Source: Bin80 sp965219915 (GTDB lineage: Bacteria; Bacteroidota; Rhodothermia; Rhodothermales; Bin80). From it: a DNA stretch of 64,000 bases. This document shows positions 37,050 to 45,750 of the stretch, one piece after another. The notes beneath the pieces are model-generated. The model was not told where the DNA came from. It ran no database searches and saw only the letters and a program-made list of their open reading frames with translations. The position numbers and the translations under genes are program-made. The stretch's first letter is position 1; each line of letters opens with the position of its first letter. The stretch is from contig OZ244794.1 in the NCBI GenBank assembly GCA_965219915.1, positions 1,240,001 to 1,304,000 on the forward strand, in the 5' to 3' direction.

Positions 37050-39995
37050 ATGAGATCCAAGGGTGCAGACCTAGTTGTATCTATTGGAGTATTTGCGTAC
37101 GCGCTGGTACTGTACCTGTTGACTGTTGCCCCCACGGCGAGTTTCTGGGATGCAGGAGAGTTTATTGCGATTGCGCATGGACTGCAGGTATCACATCCCC
37201 CGGGGGCTCCCTTCTATATGTTGGTTGGGCGGCTTTTCTCCATGTTTGTTCCCACAGACCTGATTGCCCTGTCGGTCAATCTGGTTTCGGTTTTTTCCAG
37301 TGCGTTCACCATACTGCTGACCTATTGGATCATCGTTCGATTGCTTCGGGAGTTCAGCCCAGACTCACGTGCAGGAGATAGCGGTCCCGTTTCGGCCACA
37401 TTTCTCCAGCGGTTCGGTGGCGTGGCTGGGGCTTGCACGTTTGCAGTAACGGATTCATTCTGGTTCAATGCAGTGGAGGCGGAGGTTTATGCGATGTCTA
37501 TGCTTTTTACTGCGCTCGTAGTGTGGCTGATCATGAAATGGAGCGAGCTTGCGCGGGAAGAACTGGCCAATACTCGTGACCGCCTGGGGTTGGGGGCCAA
37601 CCGGATACTTGTATTGGTCGCCTATTTGTTTGGATTGGCCATTGGTGTGCATCTCCTGAGTTTACTGGCACTCTTTTTTATTGCACTGATATTCTTTTTT
37701 GTCGAGTACGATCGCAAGGAATGGGATGTTCAGGGGCAGCCTGGCTGGAAGTCGAGAAAGCGCTGGCAGGCTATTCTGCTAACGCTCGTAGTGGCGTCTA
37801 TTGGATTTCTTGTCATTTACCCGGGAATCATACAAAAACTGCCGGGTTACGCAGGAGAAATCGGACAGCCGTTGGTCGTGTTGCTGTTGCTGGCTCTGGG
37901 AGTTGTTGGAGCGGTGTGGATAACGCATACGCGGCAGAAACAGACCGCTAATCTGGTTGCGGTATGTCTGCTTATGGTACTGATTGGGTACTCCAGCTAC
38001 GCAGTCATCTTTATTCGAAGCGCGGCTGATCCGCCCATTGATGAAAATGACCCCGAAACCCCGGAAGCAATCGTATCCTATCTGGAGCGTGAGCAGTACG
38101 GTGAAACCCCCATTTTTTCTGGGCAAAGCTTCAATAATTCGACCGGTGGTTTTGATGAAGACAAACTGTTCCCTCGACGATATTCACCTGCGCCACAGCA
38201 TGTAAATGTCTATCAGCGCTATAGCTCCGACATGGAGTTCTTCTGGAGGTATCAGTTGGGGCATATGTATCTGCGATATTTTCTATGGAATTTCTCTGGA
38301 CGGGAAAGTGATGTTGAAGGAGCGCGGCCCATAACTGGACTCGCGTTTATTGAGGGGCCAAACGAAACACTTCAGCAGACTCCCAGCGAAAAAGCAAGTC
38401 GCAACAGATACTTTGCGCTGCCATTACTATTGGGTTTCTTTGGAATGTTTTATCACTTCCGCAGGGACTGGCGGCGGGCGTTTAGTGTGTTGATCCTGTT
38501 TTTGGTCACCAGTGTGGGAATCATTCTCTATCTCAATCAGACACCTATACAGCCCCGGGAGCGGGATTATTCGTACGTCGCGAGCTTTTTTGCATTCAGT
38601 ATGTGGATTGGAATAGGAGCCAGTGGGTTTCTACGGCTTGTACAGGACGCAATAGGCAACGCATTCCGCGAGCTAAGTTGGGTTGTTGCAGCGATAGTAT
38701 TCTTGGCTATTCCCGGTTGGATGGCCGTAGAAAATTATGACGACCATGATCGGTCCGGTCGGTACATCGCACCCGACTACGCGCATAATATGCTGATGAG
38801 TGTTGCACAGGATGGGATCCTGTTCACGAATGGCGATAATGATACCTTTCCTCTGTGGTATGCTCAGGAAGTTGAAGGTGTTCGAAGAGATGTACGTGTT
38901 GCAAACCTCTCATTGCTGAATACCCCGTGGTACGTACGGCAACTCAAGAACCAGTGGTCTCGGGAATCATCGCCTCTGCCCATAAGTCTGTCTGAAAGAG
39001 ACATAGATGATCTGGGTGCCAGTCTATGGGAGCCGAGAACAATACAGTTACCTGTGGATACAGCGCTCTTTTCCGAGGAATCAGAAGTATTCATCGGCCA
39101 GGATGACCGAAGCATGATCGACAGTTCAATGACCTGGACATTGCGTGGTCGGCCATTCGGTACGGATCCGCAGACTGGCGAGACAAGGCATCTCCTGTAC
39201 GGGGCAGACTGGGCTGCACTGAATATAATTGCCGGAGCAGCTGCTGATGGATGGCAACGTCCGGTGTACTTTGCTGTAACCGTGGCTCCTGATGGACGCC
39301 TGGATTTGCAGAATTATTTTCAGTTGGAAGGAAAGGCGTTACGTATCGTTCCGATACGTCACGAGGATTCTCAGGGGCGGGTTGAGACTGGAGTTACCCC
39401 AGAGCGGTTGAAGACTTTCAGGTTCAGGAACCTGAACAACCCCAAGGTTTACTATGACGCTAATATTCGGAATATGGTGGACAACTACCGGAATATTTTT
39501 GCACAGACGGCCATGGGATTGATTGAGGGCGGTCAGGTGGAGGAGGGCGTTGCCCTAATGGACGGATTGCAGGAACAAATCCCATTTACGACGATCCCGG
39601 GAGATTTTGCTTCTTTCATGTACGTTTCACGGGTTTATGAGCAGGCAGGTGATTACAATAAGGCCTTGCATACCCTTCAGTATGCCGAACCCCTCGTCAG
39701 ACACAGGCTGAGATCTACCAACAATTCGCAGAGTATGAATGAGATGAACTTCGCTTTGGTGGACGCGATACGAAGAGCATACGTGATGGCGCAGGATTAT
39801 GAGGGGGCCGCTACGTTTGAGAATAATATTCGTAGTGATTTTGGGGAGGAGGCAACCGTTACCGCTGATGAAATGCGTGCGTTGATGATGGGGCTGCCAC
39901 AAGGAACCATTTTTGACAGTTCCGGGAATGTAGTAGGGATATCAACACCGGATTCCGCCGAACAGGACTCGGGAGTTCAAGACGAAATTCAGTAG
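37050..39995 (+). CDS. DUF2723 membrane protein, copy B
   Basis: A 981-residue protein with the same layout as copy A: the FWDAGEFIAIAHGLQ and HPPGAPFYML signatures near the N-terminus, about a dozen transmembrane helices, a soluble C-terminal half and a TPR-like segment near the end. Differences from copy A are scattered and conservative; the largest cluster is at 39005-39035, where DDLGASLWEPRTIQ replaces DSLVADDKWVPRTIQ. The frame is fully open, so selection appears to have kept both copies. It is followed after 29 bases by the intact small gene and ybeY, the ancestral arrangement. The bases just upstream of the ATG match those of copy A, but the region further upstream has lost about 230 bases, so its promoter may differ. 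Confidence 0.88.
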   Translation: MRSKGADLVVSIGVFAYALVLYLLTVAPTASFWDAGEFIAIAHGLQVSHPPGAPFYMLVGRLFSMFVPTDLIALSVNLVSVFSSAFTILLTYWIIVRLLREFSPDSRAGDSGPVSATFLQRFGGVAGACTFAVTDSFWFNAVEAEVYAMSMLFTALVVWLIMKWSELAREELANTRDRLGLGANRILVLVAYLFGLAIGVHLLSLLALFFIALIFFFVEYDRKEWDVQGQPGWKSRKRWQAILLTLVVASIGFLVIYPGIIQKLPGYAGEIGQPLVVLLLLALGVVGAVWITHTRQKQTANLVAVCLLMVLIGYSSYAVIFIRSAADPPIDENDPETPEAIVSYLEREQYGETPIFSGQSFNNSTGGFDEDKLFPRRYSPAPQHVNVYQRYSSDMEFFWRYQLGHMYLRYFLWNFSGRESDVEGARPITGLAFIEGPNETLQQTPSEKASRNRYFALPLLLGFFGMFYHFRRDWRRAFSVLILFLVTSVGIILYLNQTPIQPRERDYSYVASFFAFSMWIGIGASGFLRLVQDAIGNAFRELSWVVAAIVFLAIPGWMAVENYDDHDRSGRYIAPDYAHNMLMSVAQDGILFTNGDNDTFPLWYAQEVEGVRRDVRVANLSLLNTPWYVRQLKNQWSRESSPLPISLSERDIDDLGASLWEPRTIQLPVDTALFSEESEVFIGQDDRSMIDSSMTWTLRGRPFGTDPQTGETRHLLYGADWAALNIIAGAAADGWQRPVYFAVTVAPDGRLDLQNYFQLEGKALRIVPIRHEDSQGRVETGVTPERLKTFRFRNLNNPKVYYDANIRNMVDNYRNIFAQTAMGLIEGGQVEEGVALMDGLQEQIPFTTIPGDFASFMYVSRVYEQAGDYNKALHTLQYAEPLVRHRLRSTNNSQSMNEMNFALVDAIRRAYVMAQDYEGAATFENNIRSDFGEEATVTADEMRALMMGLPQGTIFDSSGNVVGISTPDSAEQDSGVQDEIQ

Positions 39996-40024
39996 CTTGA
40001 GGATCAGATCAGCTGGTATCAATA

Positions 40025-40507
40025 ATGGCGTTTCAGTTTCAGGAAAACGACTTTGAACGGATCGGCCGTGCACTCGGTGCAGCACCTATACGACAGGACC
40101 AAGTTGTATGCTACGAGGTCACCAATGAAGAGCTTGGCCAGACCATCAAACTGGAGATCTCAATAGATGTCGAATTTCCAGGAGAGCTCAAGGGGGAAAT
40201 TTCCGGCCACATAGTGACCGCCGACACGGTGAGTGGACAGCTTCATCTGGTCGGATGCACAGGCCTTGTCGCCGAAGAGGAGTTCCAGGAAGTAATCTTC
40301 TATGCGAAAGGAGACAATGTCGTGAACGCGCTTATTGTGCAGGCCACAGCCTGGTGTCAGCTTTATGCGAATTATGACCGGCGTCTACTGGATATGGATT
40401 ACACCAAGATGCCCCGGCAGATCTCAAACAGTGTGATTTCTTTCCTGATGGCTGAGGGGGCCTTGGAAGGATTCACGTTCGATGATGAGGATGGAAACCC
40501 CGCCTGA
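40025..40507 (+). CDS. Conserved small cytosolic protein, unknown function
   Basis: A 160-residue acidic, soluble protein without signal peptide or membrane segment. I do not recognise the family. The N-terminal half has an alternating beta pattern (LKLEISID-like strands and GEISGHIVTADTVSGQLHLVGC), the C-terminal half is helical (VVNALIVQATAWCQLYANYDRRLL). It follows DUF2723 copy B by 29 bases and overlaps ybeY by 26, so the three are probably one operon. A broken copy sits after DUF2723 copy A, which shows that the gene was part of the duplicated block. Its conservation as the intact partner of ybeY argues that it is a real gene. Confidence 0.7.
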   Translation: MAFQFQENDFERIGRALGAAPIRQDQVVCYEVTNEELGQTIKLEISIDVEFPGELKGEISGHIVTADTVSGQLHLVGCTGLVAEEEFQEVIFYAKGDNVVNALIVQATAWCQLYANYDRRLLDMDYTKMPRQISNSVISFLMAEGALEGFTFDDEDGNPA

Positions 40508-40967
40508 TCACTGGCCCGATCTGACCGCAGACGCGCCGGAAGGTGAGATATCAGTCACCATTGCGCACCAAGAGCTTGAATTTGATCCGAATCTCATAGA
40601 GCATCTGGTGTTCCAGGTGGCGGAGGGGGAAGATCAACGTATCCGGCAACTGGAAGTCACCCTCATGACTGCTGGCCAGTTGCGTGAGCTGAACACGTCT
40701 TGGAGGGAGGCAGATTATGACACAGATGTTTTGAGTTTTTCGCTCAGTGACGGAAATGCACTAGACGGCGAGATCTACGTGAGCCTGGATTTTGCGCGAA
40801 CCCACTGTCAGAGTTATGGGGCCACCTATACCGAAGAGGTCTGTCGATACGTCGTGCACGGCATGCTTCACCTTCTGGGGTATGAAGACGACACCGTGAG
40901 AGGTGCACGAACCATGCGCAGAAAAGAAGATCAGTATCTTCGCAGCGCAGGAGTTATCGGTATCTGA
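40482..40967 (+). CDS. ybeY: Endoribonuclease YbeY (16S rRNA maturation)
   Basis: A 161-residue metal-dependent RNase needed for 16S rRNA 3' processing and ribosome quality control. The family motif is HGMLHLLGYEDD near residue 128, preceded by NTSWREADYDTDVLSFSL, which corresponds to the N-x-x-x-R-x-x-D-x-x-T-D-V-L-S-F consensus. The third histidine of the classical H-G-x-L-H-L-x-G-Y-D-H zinc motif is replaced by aspartate, a variant also found in Bacteroidota. The ATG at 40482 overlaps the previous gene by 26 bases; an ATG at 40491 is equally possible. The 3' end overlaps the convergent DoxX gene by 14 bases. Confidence 0.92.
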   Translation: MMRMETPPDHWPDLTADAPEGEISVTIAHQELEFDPNLIEHLVFQVAEGEDQRIRQLEVTLMTAGQLRELNTSWREADYDTDVLSFSLSDGNALDGEIYVSLDFARTHCQSYGATYTEEVCRYVVHGMLHLLGYEDDTVRGARTMRRKEDQYLRSAGVIGI

Positions 40968-42126
40968 ATTGTTTGATGACGTTTGGATCCTTGCTGCGAC
41001 GCAAGATCTGTCCACTGTGGACGTCCCGGAACACAATTTCTTTTGGCTGCGGGGTGACATCCATCAGGAACAAGGCCCAGCCCCAAAAACTGTATCGGGC
41101 CTGGGACACGATATAGGGGTTTGAGATTATTTCCCTGATGGACTCTTCGGAGGTCAATGCCTCCGGGACTTTAAGAATGTCGACGGGGTTGGCAAATTCA
41201 CGATCCTCCGGTACGTCCTGTTGGAGGATTTCCGCCGCCTGCCCGGTTACGATTGTACGCGTAGGCCTGGGTCCACTGGTTCGCTTGAAGAAATAGTGAT
41301 CGCTGGATATCTTGCCCGATCCATACAGGAAGATTAGAATCAACAGGAACAGCGTCAGCATGGCAATCTCGAAGCCCTGCGTACCCGCAGTCAGCCCACC
41401 GGCCATCTCTTCGACAAACACTGCGCCCACGAGGACGGGAATCTGGATCAGTGCGCCGACGCGTGAAAGCAGCCCGGTCAGCAGCATGAACCCGCCCAGC
41501 AGGTGCGACATTGCAACATAGTGCAATAGAACAGTGGATCGCAGCATAGCCGATGAATTCGCGCCGACGAGGTCCATAAAGCTGTTTGCGTCCGCAATGA
41601 ATAGCATGCCCCGGATAAGCAGGCCGAGTCCCAGATACATACGCAGAAGATCAAAGGCGTGTGCACGGAAATGATACAGTCTGGCCAGCAGTTGCCGTAA
41701 ATCGTTCGGGGAAGACCCGATCAGTCGATCCAGGCTCCAGTTCCCCGATCCACAGATCACGACCAGGAGCAACATGAAGAGCACCAGCGAGGACAATTCC
41801 AGCGACTGGTTTGCCGAAAACAAACTACCCAGACTCAAAAAAACTGCCCCAAACAGAATGGGAACCTGGGAGAGCGCGGCGATGCGTGTCCAGAATCCGG
41901 CTGTGATCAGCAGTCCGCCTACCATATGAAAGCCGGCTACGAAGAGGTGCACCCAGCTTTCGGATAGCCACGCTGGTGCTCCTTGTGGTAGAAGTGCCAC
42001 GAGCGTTGATGCGTCGAACAAAAAAAGAATTCCTCGTGCAAACAGGCCAATGCCTAGATAGATACGAATCAGGTCAAAGGCAATTTCACGGTATTCGTCA
42101 AGCCACGCGTCAAATTTTTGGAGCAT
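40954..42126 (-). CDS. Double DoxX-domain membrane protein
   Basis: A 390-residue inner-membrane protein made of two tandem DoxX-like four-helix units. Unit 1 (about residues 15-130) and unit 2 (about 150-285) share the pattern DLIRIYLGIGLFARGILFLFDAS and DLLRMYLGLGLLIRGMLFIADAN, then HMVGGLLITAGFWTRIAALSQVPILFGAVF and HLLGGFMLLTGLLSRVGALIQIPVLVGAVF. A soluble ~100-residue tail follows, ending in a short basic stretch. DoxX-family proteins are quinone- or thiol-linked membrane proteins, but the role of this one is unknown. It is divergent from the cytochrome operon with a 168-base shared control region, which suggests co-regulation. The tail is not a recognised domain. Confidence 0.75.
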   Translation of the reverse strand: MLQKFDAWLDEYREIAFDLIRIYLGIGLFARGILFLFDASTLVALLPQGAPAWLSESWVHLFVAGFHMVGGLLITAGFWTRIAALSQVPILFGAVFLSLGSLFSANQSLELSSLVLFMLLLVVICGSGNWSLDRLIGSSPNDLRQLLARLYHFRAHAFDLLRMYLGLGLLIRGMLFIADANSFMDLVGANSSAMLRSTVLLHYVAMSHLLGGFMLLTGLLSRVGALIQIPVLVGAVFVEEMAGGLTAGTQGFEIAMLTLFLLILIFLYGSGKISSDHYFFKRTSGPRPTRTIVTGQAAEILQQDVPEDREFANPVDILKVPEALTSEESIREIISNPYIVSQARYSFWGWALFLMDVTPQPKEIVFRDVHSGQILRRSKDPNVIKQFRYR

Positions 42127-42147
42127 ACTGAAATTTTTTTACCTTTC
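42117..42147 (+). promoter_or_regulatory. Probable Bacteroidota-type promoter of the cytochrome operon
   Basis: TTTG at 42117-42120 and TACCTTTC at 42140-42147 are 19 bases apart and match the Bacteroidota -33/-7 pattern (TTTG-N19-TAnnTTTG) except for the last base. Transcription would start near 42154, just before the inverted repeat and about 140 bases before the first gene. Confidence 0.5.
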
Positions 42148-42160
42148 GGGTGAAAATAAC

Positions 42161-42187
42161 TATTTTGGGGCACGCAAGCCCAAAATA
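42161..42187. promoter_or_regulatory. Perfect inverted repeat, candidate operator of the cytochrome operon
   Basis: TATTTTGGG (42161-42169) and CCCAAAATA (42179-42187) form a perfect nine-base inverted repeat with a nine-base spacer. It lies between the divergent DoxX and CydA-like genes and just downstream of the candidate promoter, in the position of a repressor site or a leader hairpin. It does not match the FNR, Rex or Fur consensus. Confidence 0.5.
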
Positions 42188-42294
42188 CCTATTCTGATCA
42201 TCTTGAGGGCGCAACTTGGAGATCATTGCTTATTTTCCAGCTATTGTTTGATTACCTATGACTCACCTGTTGCGCTGTCTGTCTGAAAACTGTA

Positions 42295-44070
42295 ATGCTG
42301 ACACTTGATCGAAGATCGTGGTTGCTGAGGGTTCCTCTTGGAATCCTCGTGCTGGTGCTAGTGGCTCTGTGTTCTGAGCCAGCCTGGGCTGCCCCACAGG
42401 AGGCCGATCCCGAGTACAGGGCGCTGCCTTTCATAAGCAGCCGTGTGCTTATGTGGGCGGTCGCCGAGTTGCATTTGATGTTTGCGGCGTTCGTGTTGGC
42501 AGTTCCCATTTTTGCAGTCGTCATTGAGTTCATCGGCTACAAGACGGGGGACCGGCGCTATGACCAACTGGCTTACGATTTCACAAAGTTGCTTTCGGTG
42601 TCGTTCTCATTCACGGCAACCTTGGGCGCACTGCTGACCTTTGCGCTGATCGTCTTTTATCCGGCGCTTACCCAGTATCTGGTTAAGATATTCAGTTGGA
42701 CCTTTTTACCGTACGTTCTGCTGTTCTTTCTTGAAGCGTTTTTCCTCTACGCATACTACTACGGCTGGGGGAAACTCTCTCCCCGTCTGCACTTGTTCCT
42801 GGGGGTGATGCTCAATATTGTGGGCACGGCAATCATGTTTATTGCCAATGCCTGGCTGACGTTCATGAATACGCCCAATGGAATAGACGAGATGGGTAAC
42901 CTGACCAGTCTCTGGGAGGCAGTCAACAATTACATCTGGATGCCCATCAATATCCACCGAATTATTGCCAATGTGGCTTTTGGTGGAGCTATCGGGGCAG
43001 CTTACGGCGCCTTCAAATTTTTGGGCGCGAAAACACTGGAAGCCCGGGCCCATTATGACTGGATGGGGTACATAGGCATTTTTGTAGCCATTTGTGCATT
43101 GCTGCCCCTCCCATTTGCGGGTTATTGGTTGGGGGTGGAGATCTATGCGTACGACCAGAGCCTTGGAATCACGTTGATGGGGGGTACGTTTTCGTGGTTG
43201 TTTATCGTGCAGGCGGTGCTGATCGGCAACCTGTTTCTGGCGGCCAACTACTACCTTTGGCTCAGTATGGCCCGGATACCGGGCGCAGAGCGCTTCCGAG
43301 GATTTATCAAGTACCTTCTGGGCATCATTACGCTTTGTTTTATCGTGTGGGCAACCCCGCATTCGTTAGTTGCGACGGTGGAAGAGGCCCGTGCAATGGG
43401 GGGGTCGCATCATCCCATACTGAATGTGTTGGGTGTGATGAGCGCGAAGAATACCGCGGTTAACTTGCTCATACTTACGACCTATGTCAGCTTCCTGCTC
43501 TATCGGCGTGCGAATAAGGAGGCGACCGTTTCGTGGGCCAGGACCGGGAACTGGGTTCAATTCGGCATATTCGCTGCGGTGGTGATTTACGTCGTATTTC
43601 TGGGGGTATACGGGTACTTTGTGGATGCCCAGACGCGTATTGGGCTGAGTCAACCGCAGGTGATGTCTGTATTGTTTGCGATGATTTCCGTGACGGTCAT
43701 TGATATTTTCCTGTTCAAGAATGCAAAGTCCCGCGGAGAAATCGTATGGGGAAAGATTTCGGCTCGATCGCAGTATGCCCTCTTCTTCCTGGCGATCACG
43801 TTTACCTGGCTGATGGGCCTCATGGGCTATGTGCGCGCAGGTATGCGTCAGCATTGGCATGTGTATGGTGTAATACGTGACACCTCGGTAGATGCGTTTA
43901 CGCCCACACTGGGTTATGCCGGGGGTGTTGTGAGCGCGATTGTTATTGTTTTCTTCCTGTTGATCGCGATTGTTTTCTTCCTGGCCGGACTTTCTGGACG
44001 AAAGGATTGGGAACCTGAATCGGGATCACGATGGAGTAAAGCGGAGGCATCCGCACCCATAGATTCTTAA
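42295..44070 (+). CDS. Cytochrome bd-like oxidase subunit I (CydA-like), no CydB
   Basis: A 591-residue membrane protein starting with a signal-like segment (to about residue 33) and then the nine-helix CydA fold. H60 (in AELHLMF), H221 (in NIHRIIANV) and E147 (in FFLEAFFLYAYYYGW) line up with the haem-ligand and proton-channel positions of bd oxidases, and LSPRLHLFLG follows as usual. The quinol-binding motif of true bd oxidases (E-x-G-R-Q-P-W) is altered to AGMRQHW around residues 515-521. There is no cydB in the window; a cytochrome c gene follows 31 bases later. It is probably a quinone- or cytochrome-c-linked membrane haem protein. Whether it reduces oxygen or another acceptor cannot be told from sequence. 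Confidence 0.85.
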   Translation: MLTLDRRSWLLRVPLGILVLVLVALCSEPAWAAPQEADPEYRALPFISSRVLMWAVAELHLMFAAFVLAVPIFAVVIEFIGYKTGDRRYDQLAYDFTKLLSVSFSFTATLGALLTFALIVFYPALTQYLVKIFSWTFLPYVLLFFLEAFFLYAYYYGWGKLSPRLHLFLGVMLNIVGTAIMFIANAWLTFMNTPNGIDEMGNLTSLWEAVNNYIWMPINIHRIIANVAFGGAIGAAYGAFKFLGAKTLEARAHYDWMGYIGIFVAICALLPLPFAGYWLGVEIYAYDQSLGITLMGGTFSWLFIVQAVLIGNLFLAANYYLWLSMARIPGAERFRGFIKYLLGIITLCFIVWATPHSLVATVEEARAMGGSHHPILNVLGVMSAKNTAVNLLILTTYVSFLLYRRANKEATVSWARTGNWVQFGIFAAVVIYVVFLGVYGYFVDAQTRIGLSQPQVMSVLFAMISVTVIDIFLFKNAKSRGEIVWGKISARSQYALFFLAITFTWLMGLMGYVRAGMRQHWHVYGVIRDTSVDAFTPTLGYAGGVVSAIVIVFFLLIAIVFFLAGLSGRKDWEPESGSRWSKAEASAPIDS

Positions 44071-44101
44071 ATAAAAAACCAACAGACCAGTAGGCAGTCC
44101 A

Positions 44102-44893
44102 GTGAAACAGGCCCTGAAAATATTTGGATTCACCATTGTGGTCAGCGTTTTCTATTGGTACGTCAGTTTGTGGGTACCGCAGAAGCGAACAGAGCCGCCC
44201 GAGGACATAGAGATTGGTGCCAATCTCACCACAGAGGAGATGATTCCCATTGGTGAGGAAATTGTGGCAGGCAAAGGGACCTGCCTGACGTGCCATACCA
44301 TGGGCGACCATGGAACCGGGTTGCGTTTCCCGGATCTGGCCGGTATTGGTGCTATAGCTGGAGAACGTGTTGCGGGCCAAAGTGATGTTGACTATCTGGC
44401 GGAGTCCATGTATGATCCGAACGCGTACGTTCTGGAAGGTTACGTGGCTGGAATGCCCAACGTTGCCCGTCCTCCAATTGCACTTACAGATCAGGAAATT
44501 CTCACTGTAATCGCCTACCTGCAATCTCTAGGTGGAACACCGACGGTTACGATGGATACGCAATTTGAGTGGCAGGGCCAAGCGCCTGCCTCACAGGACG
44601 TTGCTCCAGCGGCGGTAGGGGGGAATCGGGATGCAGAAACACTGTTCGCGGCGTACCTGTGCAATACCTGTCATACCCTGGATGGTACGGTTGCTGCCGG
44701 ACCATCGCTTCAAGGCCTGGGTGAACGCATGTCCCGGGCGGAAATCTACGAAGCTATTGTAGACCCAGATGCAACAGTAACTGAAGGCTTTGTTGCAGGG
44801 GTTATGACCGCCATGCTTGACGCCACCGGTTTTCATGAACAGGTATCTGCTTCGGAACTGCAGGCCTTGGTAGATTATCTAGCTTCGCTTTAG
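44102..44893 (+). CDS. Membrane-anchored dihaem cytochrome c
   Basis: A 263-residue protein with one N-terminal transmembrane anchor (about residues 7-25) and two class-I cytochrome c domains facing the periplasm. Haem sites are C61-L-T-C64-H65 and C187-N-T-C190-H191. Each domain has a late segment of the EGYVAGMPN and EGFVAGVMT type; only the first clearly offers a methionine as sixth ligand. The start codon is a GTG at 44102. It resembles the membrane cytochromes of caa3-type or alternative-complex-III-like systems, and here it follows the CydA-like gene by 31 bases. It is probably the electron partner of the bd-like subunit. Confidence 0.88.
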   Translation: MKQALKIFGFTIVVSVFYWYVSLWVPQKRTEPPEDIEIGANLTTEEMIPIGEEIVAGKGTCLTCHTMGDHGTGLRFPDLAGIGAIAGERVAGQSDVDYLAESMYDPNAYVLEGYVAGMPNVARPPIALTDQEILTVIAYLQSLGGTPTVTMDTQFEWQGQAPASQDVAPAAVGGNRDAETLFAAYLCNTCHTLDGTVAAGPSLQGLGERMSRAEIYEAIVDPDATVTEGFVAGVMTAMLDATGFHEQVSASELQALVDYLASL

Positions 44894-44919
44894 GCTCACT
44901 GAATTGATATTGTTTGCCC

Positions 44920-45747
44920 ATGAATCTTTTTGTGCTTCTTGCGATAGCGGCAGTAATGGTTCTGATCCAGTTCGTGGTGACACGGTGGGTCACGCTTAAC
45001 CGTCTATCCTGGATGGGGATATGGTGGGTTGCGCTGTGGGCCGCGTTCTCGTACGGTATTAATCCACCGCTACCGAATTCAATTATCGTGTTGTTCATGG
45101 CGATCATCACGATTGCACTGGTTGCCTATCTGTCGGCGGATAACGAGGAGCTGAAGCAGGCCCAGGAGTCTATCGTTCGTTTCATGGTAACCCGTCAGTA
45201 TCGGGTTGCTTTGCTTATCGTTATGTTTTTGATTCCAGCAGCGGTGGCTGCCTGGACCTTTGCCAGTATGAACCAGGCGCCACAGCCGCCTTCCAGTGGT
45301 CGTACGATACACCCGCCACCCCCGTCCTCAATAACCTTTCAGGGTACCTCGGTTAATCTGACAACTGCCAATAATCCCCTCCGTGAGCTCCAAAATACGG
45401 ATGAAGCAGCCTTTGCAGAGCATGTTGCCAATGGAAGGCGGATTTACTTTGAGAACTGTTTCTACTGTCACGGGGACAATATGGAGGGGGCCGGGATGTT
45501 TGCGCATGGGTACGACCCGCTTCCGGCAAACTTCAACGATGCAACGACGATCGCGATGCTGCAGGAGTCCTATTTATTCTGGCGCATTGCAAAAGGAGCT
45601 CCGGGACTACCGTCGGAATCAACACCGTGGTCAAGCGCAATGCCTGCATGGGAAGATTTTCTTACGGAAGAGGAGATCTGGGAAGTGATCATATTTCTGT
45701 ATGAATTCACCGGATTTGAGCCGCGAGCGCAGGGTATGCCGCATTAA
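44920..45747 (+). CDS. Membrane protein with a periplasmic cytochrome c domain
   Basis: A 275-residue protein from the ATG at 44920; a TTG at 44914 adds two residues. Four hydrophobic segments (about residues 3-20, 30-46, 53-72 and 95-113) anchor it, followed by a proline-rich linker and one cytochrome c domain with C180-F-Y-C183-H184 and the LPANFNDATTIAML and PAWEDFLTEEEIWEVIIFLY features. It overlaps nothing but lies only three bases before the next gene, which carries two more haem sites. A membrane quinol- or cytochrome-linked role beside the CydA-like protein is likely. The membrane part is not a family I can name. Confidence 0.8.
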   Translation: MNLFVLLAIAAVMVLIQFVVTRWVTLNRLSWMGIWWVALWAAFSYGINPPLPNSIIVLFMAIITIALVAYLSADNEELKQAQESIVRFMVTRQYRVALLIVMFLIPAAVAAWTFASMNQAPQPPSSGRTIHPPPPSSITFQGTSVNLTTANNPLRELQNTDEAAFAEHVANGRRIYFENCFYCHGDNMEGAGMFAHGYDPLPANFNDATTIAMLQESYLFWRIAKGAPGLPSESTPWSSAMPAWEDFLTEEEIWEVIIFLYEFTGFEPRAQGMPH

Positions 45748-45750
45748 CCG

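Larger units (their letters stand above)
36370..40393. repeat. Tandem duplication, unit B
   Basis: This is the second copy of the duplicated block: truncated lptF, shortened intergenic region, intact DUF2723 copy B and the small gene, which here is intact and continues past the unit to 40507. The left junction near 36368 joins small-gene sequence (ATGCCG) to the interior of lptF (ATTTCGCC...GAATGAGGTTGACC). This is the signature of a head-to-tail duplication whose crossover fell between the positions equivalent to 40414 and 31613. Confidence 0.85.

Noticed and set aside
42161..42187. Inverted repeat read as an intrinsic terminator
   Set aside because: No T tract on either strand, and it lies in front of two divergent genes, so an operator or leader structure is more likely.
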